Shown here: positions 24,893 to 33,696 of the stretch, one piece after another
How positions within the stretch are numbered: position 1 is the first letter of the stretch
Layout of the letters: every line of letters begins with the position of its first letter
Assembly (NCBI GenBank): GCA_023424965.1
Contig: JAFADI010000007.1
Location: 1-64,000, forward strand
Direction of reading: 5' to 3'
Origin: Bacillota bacterium
Lineage (GTDB): Bacteria; Bacillota; Clostridia; Acetivibrionales; JAFADI01
DNA length: 64,000 nt
Translations under genes and position numbers: made by a program
The notes under the pieces: generated by a model
Databases searched by the model: none
Seen by the model: the letters and a program-made list of their open reading frames with translations, nothing else
What the model was told of the DNA's origin: nothing

Positions 24893-25597
24893 TTAGCCTC
24901 CCAGGTATGCCTTCCTGACCTCTTCACTGGCCGCCAGTTCCTTTGCGCTTCCCGAAAGGGCAATATGACCCGTTTCAAGAACGTAAGCCCTGCTGGCGAT
25001 GGAGAGAGCCATGTTGGCATTCTGCTCAACCAGGAGGATGGTAGTTCCCGCTTTGTTGATATCCTGGATAATTGAAAAGATTTCTTTAACCAGCAGGGGA
25101 GCCAGACCCATGGAGGGTTCGTCAAGAAGCAAGAGTTTGGGCCTTGACATCAGGGCCCTGCCCATGGCCAGCATCTGCTGCTCACCGCCGCTCAAAGTGC
25201 CCGCAACCTGCCGGATCCTTTCCTTGAGCCTTGGAAATCTGGTAAATACAACTTCATAATCGTCTTTTATCTCTTTCTTGTCTTTTCTGGTATAGGCACC
25301 CATTTCCAGGTTTTCCAGAACCGTCAGGTTGGCAAAAATTCTACGTCCCTCGGGAACCTGGCACAGTCCCATTTCCACAATCTTGTTTGCTTTCACGCCG
25401 GTGATGGGATTGCCCATAAAGCTGATGCTTCCCGATTTGGGCTGCAATATGCCCGAAATCGAATGCAGCGTAGTCGTTTTGCCCGCACCGTTTGCGCCGA
25501 TCAGAGTTACGATTTCACCTTCATTTACTTCGAAGGTGATGTCGTGTAAAGCATGTATCGTACCGTAAAATACGTTCAAGCCATCGATTTTAAGCAC
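24893..25597 (-). CDS. livF: Branched-chain amino acid ABC transporter ATPase LivF
   Basis: 234 residues. The start is a GTG at 25597 that overlaps the livG stop (sequence GGTGCTTAA), with GAGGGGGT eight bases upstream; the frame open to 25726 lies inside livG. Walker A GANGAGKTT, signature LSGGEQQMLAMG, Walker B LLLLDEPSMGLAP. LivF and LivG form the ATPase pair of the high-affinity Leu/Ile/Val importer. The overlap points to translational coupling. Confidence 0.96.
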   Translation of the reverse strand: MLKIDGLNVFYGTIHALHDITFEVNEGEIVTLIGANGAGKTTTLHSISGILQPKSGSISFMGNPITGVKANKIVEMGLCQVPEGRRIFANLTVLENLEMGAYTRKDKKEIKDDYEVVFTRFPRLKERIRQVAGTLSGGEQQMLAMGRALMSRPKLLLLDEPSMGLAPLLVKEIFSIIQDINKAGTTILLVEQNANMALSIASRAYVLETGHIALSGSAKELAASEEVRKAYLGG

Positions 25598-26387
25598 CGG
25601 TTTCAACCCCCTCGCCAAGATATGCCTTAATAACCTTAGGGTCCTTGCTGATTTGCTCGGCTGTTCCCACGGCGATCGTCTGCCCGTAATCCAGAACCAC
25701 GATGCGCTCACAGATACCCATGACAAGGCTCATGTCATGCTCGATGAGCAGGATGGTGAGGCTGAATTTATCCCTTATAAACCGGATCAAATTCATGAGG
25801 TCATGGGTTTCCTGGGGATTCATGCCGGCGGCAGGTTCATCCAGGAGAAGCACCGACGGATTGGTGGCCAGCGCCCGCACGATTTCCAGTTTTCTTTGCT
25901 CCCCATAGGGAAGGTTTTTGGCCAGTTCCTTTTCTTTGCCATGAATACTGAAAATTTTAAGAAGTTCTCTCGCTTTGGCCGTAATTACCTCCTCTTCATT
26001 GAAGAAGGAAGTGGTCCTCAGTATTCCGTGAAGGGCGTTGTACTTTACGCCGAAATGGAAGGCAATTCTTACGTTGTCAAGAACCGTCAGGTCTTTAAAA
26101 AGCCTTATATTCTGAAAGGTCCTGGCAATGCCCCTCTGTGTGATCTGGAAGGGCTTAAGGCCCACAAGGCTTTTTGCGTCCTTTTCAGCACCTGTTTTAC
26201 TGAAAACGATGTCTCCGCTGGTGGGATTGTATACTCCCGTAAGCATGTTGAATACAGTGGTTTTACCTGCTCCGTTGGGACCGATAAGACCTACCAGCTC
26301 ACCCTTTTGCAGCTTCAAATCAAAATTGCTTACAGCTTTTAACCCACCGAATACGATGGAAATACTTCTTGCGTCCAATACAGACAT
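25590..26387 (-). CDS. livG: Branched-chain amino acid ABC transporter ATPase LivG
   Basis: 265 residues. Walker A GPNGAGKTT, the LivG-type long insert (FQNIRLFKDLTVLDNVRIAF), signature LPYGEQRKLEIVRAL and Walker B VLLLDEPAAGMNP are present. The C-terminal extension (YLGEGVETGA) is typical of LivG. It follows livM by 3 bp and overlaps livF. Confidence 0.96.
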   Translation of the reverse strand: MSVLDARSISIVFGGLKAVSNFDLKLQKGELVGLIGPNGAGKTTVFNMLTGVYNPTSGDIVFSKTGAEKDAKSLVGLKPFQITQRGIARTFQNIRLFKDLTVLDNVRIAFHFGVKYNALHGILRTTSFFNEEEVITAKARELLKIFSIHGKEKELAKNLPYGEQRKLEIVRALATNPSVLLLDEPAAGMNPQETHDLMNLIRFIRDKFSLTILLIEHDMSLVMGICERIVVLDYGQTIAVGTAEQISKDPKVIKAYLGEGVETGA

Positions 26388-26390
26388 CCG

Positions 26391-27440
26391 CTACACCCCC
26401 TTTTTCTGTGAAGCCCCGGAGGTAGCAGACCCCGAAGGTGTTGTATCATCATCAGAACCTTTTTTGAAAAATTTCTTCACAAGCTTAACGATGGATATTT
26501 CGTTTGTTCCCATCAAGCCCTTCGGCCAGAACAGCATGACTGCGATCAGGGCAAGGGCGAAAATAACAAGTCTGAAATCCTTAAATACTCTGAGCCATTC
26601 CTGTATATATGTGAAACCGACTCCTGCAAAAATTGTACCGGTAATGCTTCCTAAGCCGCCGAGAACGACAATCACCACAAAGTTGACGGAACTCATGAAA
26701 CCGAACATCATTGGGTTCAGGTACCCGAAGTATATGGCATACAGTCCGCCTCCTATGCCCGCGAGAAAGGCAGACATGGTAAAGGAGAACATTTTGTAGT
26801 AAGGAACGTTGATACCCATGGAATTGGCCGCGATTTCATCTTCTCTGATGGAAACGATGGCCCTTCCGGGGGAGGAATTGATAAGATTGCTCACAACGAC
26901 GACGGTGAGCACAACAAAGGCATAAACCCAGGAGAACTTGATCAGGGCGTCCAGAACGAAATCCCCTGTCTCCGAAAAGGGAGGTACCCCTTTCAAGCCG
27001 GCAGCTCCGCCGGTGAGGCTTTCCAGGTTGACCATCAACACACGGATGATTTCGCCGAAGCCCAGGGTTGTAATGGCAAGATAGTCTCCGCGAAGCCTCA
27101 GGGTGGGGAAGCCGATTAAAAAGCCGAATAATGCGGTTACAAGTCCGCCGAAGATAATACCGGCAACAAGCGGCATATGAAAAGTCATCATTGCGATGGC
27201 CGTGCTGTATGCGCCGATCGACATGAAGCCTGCCTGACCCAGGGACAATTGTCCCGTGAAGCCTGTAATAAGGTTCAGGCTTAAGGAAACGATGATATAG
27301 ATACCGGCAAGTGTAAGCAGCTGGCCATTGTATTCATCGATAATCCCGGTATAGAGAAGCAAAGCCAATACAATGAATACGACTACCGAGGTCAGTACCA
27401 GGGTGACCGTGTTGAATATCCTGTTCTTTTTCATGTCCAT
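26391..27440 (-). CDS. livM: Branched-chain amino acid ABC transporter permease LivM
   Basis: About 349 residues from ATG 27440; GTG 27443 follows the livH stop directly, and ATG 27434 is also possible. About ten hydrophobic helices, with the conserved GLSLNLITGFTGQLSLGQAGF-type region (LITGFTGQLSLGQAGFMSIG) and the cytoplasmic EAA-like loop SIREDEIAANSMGIN. The C-terminus is charged and low in complexity (DDDTTPSGSATSG). It forms the membrane channel with LivH. Confidence 0.95.
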   Translation of the reverse strand: MDMKKNRIFNTVTLVLTSVVVFIVLALLLYTGIIDEYNGQLLTLAGIYIIVSLSLNLITGFTGQLSLGQAGFMSIGAYSTAIAMMTFHMPLVAGIIFGGLVTALFGFLIGFPTLRLRGDYLAITTLGFGEIIRVLMVNLESLTGGAAGLKGVPPFSETGDFVLDALIKFSWVYAFVVLTVVVVSNLINSSPGRAIVSIREDEIAANSMGINVPYYKMFSFTMSAFLAGIGGGLYAIYFGYLNPMMFGFMSSVNFVVIVVLGGLGSITGTIFAGVGFTYIQEWLRVFKDFRLVIFALALIAVMLFWPKGLMGTNEISIVKLVKKFFKKGSDDDTTPSGSATSGASQKKGV

Positions 27441-27443
27441 CAC

Positions 27444-28331
27444 CTACACTTTCTCTCTTATGTTTTTACCCAGGATACCTGAAGGCTTGATAACGAGTAT
27501 CAGGATCAGGATACCAAAGGCAACGGCATCTGCAAGCTTTGAAGAAATAAAGCCTTTGGTGAGGGTCTCGGCAGAACCTAATATAAATCCTCCCAGCATG
27601 GCCCCGGGAATATTTCCGATACCACCCAGTACGGCGGCGACAAAGGCTTTGATACCGGGCATCATACCCATATAAGGCTCAACCTGTGGGTAGGCGCTTG
27701 CAAAAAGTATTCCCGCCGCGCCTGCCAGTGAGGCTCCGATAGCAAATGTAAATGAAATAATGTTGTCGACATTTATACCCATTAAGGCAGCTGCGTCACG
27801 GTCATAGGAGACGGCTCTCATGGCTTTTCCCGTTTTGGTGAAGTTGACGATGATGGTAAGGATAAGCATCAGTACAACAGCGATAATGAAGTTGATAATT
27901 TGAATCTGGCTTATACCTATACCGAAAAAATCAATGTTTACGTTTTTGAAGGTGGGGAACTGCTTGGGGTTGGGTCCTATGAAGGGAACAACTCTGGCTC
28001 CGTTTTCCAGGGCCAGTGAAACACCGATGGCAGTAATCAGTACATTGATTTTCGGAGACTTTCTCAAAGGCTTGTAACAAGCCTTTTCAATGACCACGCC
28101 GAAGGTTGCGCATATGACCATTGAAATGATAAAAGCGATAATCATTGTTATAGGGCTTACACCTAAAGCACCTAAAACGAAATAACCTGCAAATGCACCT
28201 ACCATAAGAATATCACAGTGGGCAAAGTTTATGATCTTCAAGATACCATATACCATGGTATAGCCTAAGGCGATAAGCGCATAAACACTGCCTAGAGCGA
28301 GGCCGTTGACCATCTGCTGCAAAAATTCCAT
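27444..28331 (-). CDS. livH: Branched-chain amino acid ABC transporter permease LivH
   Basis: 295 residues, with eight or so hydrophobic helices. The N-terminal NGLALGSVYALIALGYTMVY and the loop AVSYDRDAAALMGINVDNI are family hallmarks. GAGGGGTGA precedes the ATG. A 30-bp perfect inverted repeat between livK and livH probably lowers livHMGF expression relative to the binding protein. Confidence 0.96.
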   Translation of the reverse strand: MEFLQQMVNGLALGSVYALIALGYTMVYGILKIINFAHCDILMVGAFAGYFVLGALGVSPITMIIAFIISMVICATFGVVIEKACYKPLRKSPKINVLITAIGVSLALENGARVVPFIGPNPKQFPTFKNVNIDFFGIGISQIQIINFIIAVVLMLILTIIVNFTKTGKAMRAVSYDRDAAALMGINVDNIISFTFAIGASLAGAAGILFASAYPQVEPYMGMMPGIKAFVAAVLGGIGNIPGAMLGGFILGSAETLTKGFISSKLADAVAFGILILILVIKPSGILGKNIREKV

Positions 28332-28445
28332 TATTTCACCCCTCTAAATAAGTGGACATGCAATTATAAGCAAAAACTCTTCATAATTATCTGCGGTGCA
28401 ATTAAACAGGATGAAAAGCTACCTATAATTTATATCCCGAACATA

Positions 28446-28475
28446 ATAATGGGAGAAATAGATTTCTCCCATTAT
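28446..28475 (-). promoter_or_regulatory. Perfect stem-loop between livK and livH
   Basis: 14-base arms ATAATGGGAGAAAT and ATTTCTCCCATTAT flank a two-base centre. There is no T tract on the minus strand, so it looks like an mRNA-stabilising or attenuating hairpin, common after binding-protein genes, rather than a full terminator. Confidence 0.75.
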
Positions 28476-28553
28476 CACACCATTGTATGTGTATTATACA
28501 ATAAAAGTATATTTTTTAAAAGACATATTTAGTGACATAATCCTGTAAATATT

Positions 28554-29696
28554 TTACGGATTAACGATGCCTGCATAGCCGGCAGTAAGCTTGCCGTCGT
28601 CGCCCTTCTTAACCTCAACCATAACGGCTGATTTTACAGGGTTTCTCAGTTCGTTGAACTTGATCTGGCCGGTTACATACTTCTTGTCTGTCTTCATCAT
28701 TTCATCCTTGATCTTTGCAGTATCGGTTGATTTTGCCCTTTCAATGGCTTCAACGAGGATGTAGGTTGCATCGTAGCCGAGAGCTGCGAGAGCGTTGGGA
28801 ACGATCTTGTATTTTTCCTGGTATTTGGTAACGAAGCTCTTAACATCCGCATCGTCGGCATCCGGTGAATAGTGGTTGCTGTAGAAGGAACCTATAACTT
28901 CATCACCTGCGTTGTTGGTGATTTCATCCCAACCGTCGGCGCCAAGCATGGGAGCCTTGATACCCTGGTTCTTAACCTGCTTTGCGATGAGGGAAACGGT
29001 GCTGTAATAGTCGGGAATGAACAATACGTCAGGGTTTGTGCCCTTGATTTTGGTAAGCTGTGCATTGAAGTCCTTGTCGCCTGTGGCATAGGACTCTTCG
29101 GCTGCTACTTTTCCGCCCAGCTCTTCAAATTTCTTTTTGAAGTTGTCTCTCAAACCTTTGGAATAGTCGTTGGTGTTATCAAAAAGGATGGCTGCATTTT
29201 TTGCCTTCAATGTTTCCAGCGCGTACTTTGCAACAACCTGGCCCTGGAAGGAGTCGTTATAGCATGCCCTGAAGATGTAATCGCCTGCATCGGTAACCGT
29301 ATCATTGGTGGATGAAGGGGAAATCATGATGATTTTTCTCTGCTGGGCTTCCTTGGTGATTGCAAGGGAGCATTTGCTTGTGAGGGCTCCAACGATACCG
29401 ATAACCTTGTCCTGAGTAGCGAGCTTTTTGAAAGCATTCACTGTTTTTTCAGGATTTGCTTCGTCATCTTCAACGATGAGCTTGATTTTCTTGCCGAGAA
29501 CGCCGCCCTTTTCGTTGATTTCATCAACAGCCAGTTGGATAGCGTCTCTTGTCTGGGTTCCATAAGCTGATACCTGACCGCTTATAGGCTGGATCGCACC
29601 GATTTTGATTTCTCCGCCGCCGCCGGCACAACCTGCAAATAAAGAAGTCATAACTGCCAATACTACTAATAAAGATAATACTCTTGCTTTGGACAT
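28554..29696 (-). CDS. livK: Branched-chain amino acid ABC transporter substrate-binding lipoprotein
   Basis: 380 residues. A lipoprotein signal ends SLFAGC (Cys about 23). The periplasmic-binding fold of the Leu/Ile/Val type follows (IKIGAIQPISGQVSAYGTQT, AIQLAVDEINEKGGVLGKKI, MISPSSTNDTVTDAGDYIFR). It captures the amino acid outside the membrane and delivers it to LivHM. AAGGAGGG lies before the ATG. First gene of livKHMGF; a probable promoter (TTGACT, 15-bp spacer, TATAAT) lies at about 29736-29762. Exact specificity among Leu, Ile, Val or other amino acids cannot be read from sequence alone. Confidence 0.95.
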   Translation of the reverse strand: MSKARVLSLLVVLAVMTSLFAGCAGGGGEIKIGAIQPISGQVSAYGTQTRDAIQLAVDEINEKGGVLGKKIKLIVEDDEANPEKTVNAFKKLATQDKVIGIVGALTSKCSLAITKEAQQRKIIMISPSSTNDTVTDAGDYIFRACYNDSFQGQVVAKYALETLKAKNAAILFDNTNDYSKGLRDNFKKKFEELGGKVAAEESYATGDKDFNAQLTKIKGTNPDVLFIPDYYSTVSLIAKQVKNQGIKAPMLGADGWDEITNNAGDEVIGSFYSNHYSPDADDADVKSFVTKYQEKYKIVPNALAALGYDATYILVEAIERAKSTDTAKIKDEMMKTDKKYVTGQIKFNELRNPVKSAVMVEVKKGDDGKLTAGYAGIVNP

Positions 29697-30160
29697 TAAA
29701 ATACCCTCCTTTTAAATAAATGGAAATGAAAAAGTATTATATTATAAATTAAGACGAGTCAAAGCAGAACGTAAGCACCGTCGCATAATCCCCGTCTAAA
29801 TTCTAAAAATAATATTTTTTAATATTATATTACATGGAATACACACTTTGCAAGTGGATTTTGTGAATCCTGCAAAATAGCTTCCAAGCTGACGTACTGA
29901 CGCGTTACCTTTAGAAAGTAAAGGCGGTAAACCGGTTGCTGTACGATAAATGGTTTCCATAGCAATAGCGAAATAAACTGAGAAAACTATGGGAAAAAAT
30001 GTTTATTTAGCATTTCTCTGGTATTTTTTAAATTGACATGTAAAATGGATGCTTCTATAATTAGTTAGCGTACACTTAAACTTTTTAACATACTTTTACC
30101 TCTAGACCCCTTATGGGGAACTGCGGCCTAACAGCCGCTATCTTTTTGCCCGCGAAAGAC

Positions 30161-30222
30161 GGGGATAGTTCTCAACTTTCTTCACAAAAAGTCACAAGTG
30201 TAAACCGTTGAGGACTGTCCCC
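30161..30222. repeat. Dispersed inverted-repeat element, copy 1 (REP/MITE-like)
   Basis: Left arm GGGGATAGTTCTCAAC (30161-30176) and right arm GTTGAGGACTGTCCCC (30207-30222) pair with mismatches. The arms, extended by TTTCTT on the left, recur in opposite orientation at 58534-58587, with a loop of different length and sequence. Such repeats with conserved arms and variable loops resemble REP elements linked to RAYT transposases, but no transposase is present in the window. Confidence 0.75.
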
Positions 30223-30302
30223 TCAAAAAAAAATAATTCTTGACTATTTAAGGAAAAATTATATACGATGAATTTAATATTCATCCATTTACATAGGGAT
30301 AA

Positions 30303-30332
30303 TTGACTTGCGTTTATTACTTTTTATATAAT
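30303..30332 (+). promoter_or_regulatory. Sigma-A promoter of gatCAB
   Basis: TTGACT at 30303-30308, 18-bp spacer, TATAAT at 30327-30332. A second possible promoter lies upstream (TTGACT at 30240, TATACG at about 30262). Confidence 0.82.
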
Positions 30333-30356
30333 ATTATGAAATTGGAGGAGATATCG

Positions 30357-30644
30357 ATGAAGATCACGAAAGAGACCATTGAGCATGTGGCAAACCTGGC
30401 CAGGCTGAATCTGACGGAAGAGGAAAAGCAAAGGCTTACCCACGAAATGGCGGATATCATTGCCTATGTCGACAAACTGAATGAACTCGACACTTCCGAT
30501 GTGCAGCCCACTGCCCATGTCATACCCATAAAAAATGTTTTCCGGGAAGATGAGGTCAAAAAGTCCTTTGACAGGGAGAAGATACTTGCCAATGCCCCTT
30601 CGGAAGAGAACGGCTGTTTTAAGGTTCCCAAGGTGGTGGAGTAA
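30357..30644 (+). CDS. gatC: Asp/Glu-tRNA amidotransferase subunit C
   Basis: 95 residues from the ATG at 30357, six bases after GGAGGAG; the frame to 30303 overlaps the promoter. Typical GatC: ITKETIEHVANLARLNLTEE and LNELDTSDVQPTAH, ending in EENGCFKVPKVVE. It clamps GatA and GatB together. First gene of gatCAB, needed to make Gln-tRNA-Gln (and Asn-tRNA-Asn) indirectly. Confidence 0.97.
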   Translation: MKITKETIEHVANLARLNLTEEEKQRLTHEMADIIAYVDKLNELDTSDVQPTAHVIPIKNVFREDEVKKSFDREKILANAPSEENGCFKVPKVVE

Positions 30645-30727
30645 GGCAAGGGGAAAATGGCAAATATTTGGGAAATTGGAATAGATGATGTAAATTTCAA
30701 ACAATTTTTAAGAACGGAGTGAAGCCG

Positions 30728-32188
30728 GTGGAACTATATGAATTGACGGCCCATGAACTGCGTGACTTGATCCGGTCCAAAAAGGCAAGTGCGGTGGAAA
30801 TAACACAATCTCTGCTCAACAGGATAGAGAGGACCGATGACCGGATCGGCAGTTATTTGACGGTTTGCAGGGAGGAAGCATTGGAAAGGGCAAAAAAAGT
30901 GCAGGAAAGGATTGACCGGGGAGAGGTCCAATCCGCCCTTGCCGGAATACCCATGGCGTTGAAGGACAACATGTGTACCGAAGGCATCAAAACCACCTGC
31001 GGTTCGAAAATGCTGCACAATTTTGTACCGCCCTATAATGCCACCATTGCAAATAAACTTTTTAATGAAGATACAGTCCTCCTGGGAAAATTGAATATGG
31101 ATGAATTTGCCATGGGGGGGTCTACAGAAAATTCCTTTTATAAGAAGACCAGAAACCCATGGGACACAGAGCGTGTACCGGGTGGCTCAAGCGGCGGCTC
31201 AGCAGCTTCTGTTGCTGCGGGACAGGCGGTATTTTCCCTGGGGTCGGATACGGGAGGTTCCATAAGGCAGCCCGCCTCCTTCTGCGGGGTCGTTGGCTTA
31301 AAACCTACATATGGTGCGGTATCGCGCTTTGGACTTGTGGCCTTTGCGTCCTCCCTGGACCAGATAGGGCCGTTGACCAGGGACGTGGAGGACTGCGCCC
31401 TCGTAATGAATGCCATATCGGGACATGACCCTCTGGATTCCACTTCCGCAGCTATTGACTATCCCGATTATACCAGAGCCCTGGTCAACAATGTAAAAGG
31501 GATGAAAATCGGTTATCCGAAAGAATACCTGGGACAGGGCATCAACCCTGAGGTAAAGCAGGCGGTGCTTCAGGCCATTGAGACCTTCAGAGGCCTGGGG
31601 GCGGAGTGCGAAGAGTTTTCACTGCCCATCACCGAGTATGCCATACCCGCGTATTATCTGATTGCCTGCGCGGAAGCCAGCTCCAACCTTGCCAGATATG
31701 ACGGCATCAAGTACGGCTACCGGGCGGAAAAATTCACCGATCTTCTGGACCTGTACAAGCAGACCAGGAGCGAAGGCTTCGGGAACGAAGTGAAAAGAAG
31801 GATCATGCTTGGGACCTACGCGTTAAGTTCAGGTTACTATGACGCCTATTATAAAAAAGCGCTGCAGGTAAGAACGCTGATAACCAAGGGCTTTAATGAG
31901 GCCTTTGAAAAATATGACATGGTAATCGGGCCTACGGCGCCCACCACTGCATTCAAACTGGGGGAAAAGGCCAATGATCCGCTGGAAATGTACCTGGGAG
32001 ATATCTATACGGTATCGGTGAACATCGCGGGCCTTCCCGGCCTGGTGGTTCCCTGCGGAACAGACGGCGAGGGACTGCCCATAGGCCTCCAGCTTATCGG
32101 AAAGCCCTTTGATGAAAGCACGATTTTGAGAGCCGGGTACACCTTTGAGCAAAATACCGGCTTTCATAAGAGCAAACCGCAGCTGTAA
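30728..32188 (+). CDS. gatA: Asp/Glu-tRNA amidotransferase subunit A
   Basis: 486 residues from the GTG at 30728, which has CGGAG suitably upstream; GTG 30719 overlaps that site. Amidase signature: the Ser-cisSer-Lys triad lies in MALKDNMCTEG (Lys), PGGSSGGSAASVAAG and GSDTGGSIRQPASFCG. It releases ammonia from glutamine and passes it to GatB. Sits between gatC and gatB. Confidence 0.97.
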   Translation: MELYELTAHELRDLIRSKKASAVEITQSLLNRIERTDDRIGSYLTVCREEALERAKKVQERIDRGEVQSALAGIPMALKDNMCTEGIKTTCGSKMLHNFVPPYNATIANKLFNEDTVLLGKLNMDEFAMGGSTENSFYKKTRNPWDTERVPGGSSGGSAASVAAGQAVFSLGSDTGGSIRQPASFCGVVGLKPTYGAVSRFGLVAFASSLDQIGPLTRDVEDCALVMNAISGHDPLDSTSAAIDYPDYTRALVNNVKGMKIGYPKEYLGQGINPEVKQAVLQAIETFRGLGAECEEFSLPITEYAIPAYYLIACAEASSNLARYDGIKYGYRAEKFTDLLDLYKQTRSEGFGNEVKRRIMLGTYALSSGYYDAYYKKALQVRTLITKGFNEAFEKYDMVIGPTAPTTAFKLGEKANDPLEMYLGDIYTVSVNIAGLPGLVVPCGTDGEGLPIGLQLIGKPFDESTILRAGYTFEQNTGFHKSKPQL

Positions 32189-32210
32189 ATATTTTTAAGA
32201 GGTGAAACCA

Positions 32211-33641
32211 ATGGAATATGAAATCGTCATCGGTCTGGAAGTTCATGCGGAACTTGCGACAAAATCAAAAATATATTGTACCTGCACCACCGAATTCGGG
32301 GGTGAGGAAAATACCCACTGCTGCCCTATTTGTACGGGAATGCCGGGCGTACTGCCGGTATTGAACAAAAAAGTTGTGGAATATGCCGTAAAAGCGGGAC
32401 TGGCTACCAACTGCAGCATATCCCGGTTCAGCAAGCAGGATAGAAAAAACTATTTTTATCCCGACCTTCCAAAGGCATACCAGACTTCCCAGTATGATCT
32501 CCCGCTCTGCCTGGAAGGAGCGGTGGACATCGAAGTGGAGGGCGTGAAAAAGACCATAGGAATAACAAGAATCCACATCGAGGAAGATGCGGGCAAGCTG
32601 ATGCACGATGAGTGGGATACGGGCACCCTCGTGGATTACAACCGGTGCGGGGTTCCCCTGATCGAGATTGTGAGCGAGCCGGACATAAGGTCGGCGGAGG
32701 AGGCAAAGGCTTACCTGGAAAATCTCAAGTCCATCCTGGAATACATCGAGGTTTCCGACTGCAAGATGCAGGAAGGCTCTTTAAGGGCGGATGTAAACCT
32801 GTCGGTGAGGCCCAGGGGACAAAAGGAATTCGGAACCAGAACGGAAATGAAAAATCTCAATTCCTTCCGCTCCATTGTCAGGGCCGTTGAGGCGGAGACC
32901 CAAAGGCAGATAAGGGAAATCGAAGGAGGGGGTGTCATCGTCCAGGAAACCAGGCGCTGGGACGATAACAAGGGTATAAGCTATGCCATGAGGAGCAAGG
33001 AGGAGGCCCACGACTACAGGTATTTTCCTGAACCTGACCTGGTGCCCATCGTGGTGGCCGACGAGTGGATCGAGGAGATAAGGGCTTCCATTCCGGAGCT
33101 GCCTGAAGCGAGGAAGAAACGGTACATGGCGGGCTTTGGGCTTCCGGAGTACGATGCCTCCGTCATAACGGCTTCAAAGGTCCTGGCGGACTTTTTTGAG
33201 GAGGCCGTTTCCAAAAGCAGCAATGCAAAAGCGGTGAGCAACTGGATTATGGGCGATCTGATGCGGATACTCAAGGAAAAGGGCATGGAGGTTGAAAGCA
33301 TTCCCTTCCCGGCAGAATATCTTGCAAAGATGGTGGAACTGATCGATAAGGGAACCATCAGCGGCACCATCGCCAAAAAAGTGTTCGAAAAGATGTTTGA
33401 GACGGGCAAGAGCCCGGAGGCCATCGTGAAAGAGGAGGGCCTTGAGGTGGTAAGCGACGAGGGGGCTCTCGCCGGCGTAGTCAGGAAAATCCTTGAAAGC
33501 AATCCCCAGTCGGTGGCCGACTATAAGAGCGGTAAGGAAAAGGCCTTCGGCTTCCTGGTGGGCCAGGCCATGAAGGAGACCAGAGGAAAAGCAAATCCCC
33601 AGCTTATCAATAAGATTCTTAAAGAAGAACTTGATAAATAA
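32211..33641 (+). CDS. gatB: Asp/Glu-tRNA amidotransferase subunit B
   Basis: 476 residues from the ATG at 32211, after AAGAGGTGA. The cradle domain has IVIGLEVHAELATKSKIYC and the zinc-site Cys in CTCTTEFGGEENTHCCPICTG; the C-terminal YqeY-like domain binds tRNA. GatB phosphorylates the misacylated Glu or Asp and accepts ammonia from GatA. Last gene of the operon, followed by a strong terminator. Confidence 0.97.
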   Translation: MEYEIVIGLEVHAELATKSKIYCTCTTEFGGEENTHCCPICTGMPGVLPVLNKKVVEYAVKAGLATNCSISRFSKQDRKNYFYPDLPKAYQTSQYDLPLCLEGAVDIEVEGVKKTIGITRIHIEEDAGKLMHDEWDTGTLVDYNRCGVPLIEIVSEPDIRSAEEAKAYLENLKSILEYIEVSDCKMQEGSLRADVNLSVRPRGQKEFGTRTEMKNLNSFRSIVRAVEAETQRQIREIEGGGVIVQETRRWDDNKGISYAMRSKEEAHDYRYFPEPDLVPIVVADEWIEEIRASIPELPEARKKRYMAGFGLPEYDASVITASKVLADFFEEAVSKSSNAKAVSNWIMGDLMRILKEKGMEVESIPFPAEYLAKMVELIDKGTISGTIAKKVFEKMFETGKSPEAIVKEEGLEVVSDEGALAGVVRKILESNPQSVADYKSGKEKAFGFLVGQAMKETRGKANPQLINKILKEELDK

Positions 33642-33658
33642 ATGATGGGCGGTCACGC

Positions 33659-33696
33659 AAAGCAGCGGCTGATAAAATATCTGCCGCTGCTTTTAT
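33659..33696 (+). terminator. Terminator of gatCAB
   Basis: AAAGCAGCGGC and GCCGCTGCTTTT pair around a 13-base loop and are followed by a T-rich tract. Confidence 0.9.

Larger units (their letters stand above)
29697..30356. other. 660-bp intergenic region between livK and gatC with hairpins and promoters
   Basis: It contains the livK promoter, an AT-rich inverted repeat (about 29807-29830), a region with a partial CTTTA/TAAAG hairpin near 29910-29935, a GC-rich hairpin plus T run (GCGGC, loop, GCCGC, TATCTTTTT, 30124-30148), the dispersed inverted repeat at 30161-30222, and two gatC-directed promoters. No protein with a ribosome site was found; a 54-codon minus-strand frame (29796-29960) was examined and rejected. 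Confidence 0.7.

Noticed and set aside
29796..29960. 54-codon minus-strand frame beginning METIYRTATGLPPLL between livK and gatC
   Set aside because: No ribosome site and no recognised family. It may reflect part of a decayed repeat, but coding is not supported.
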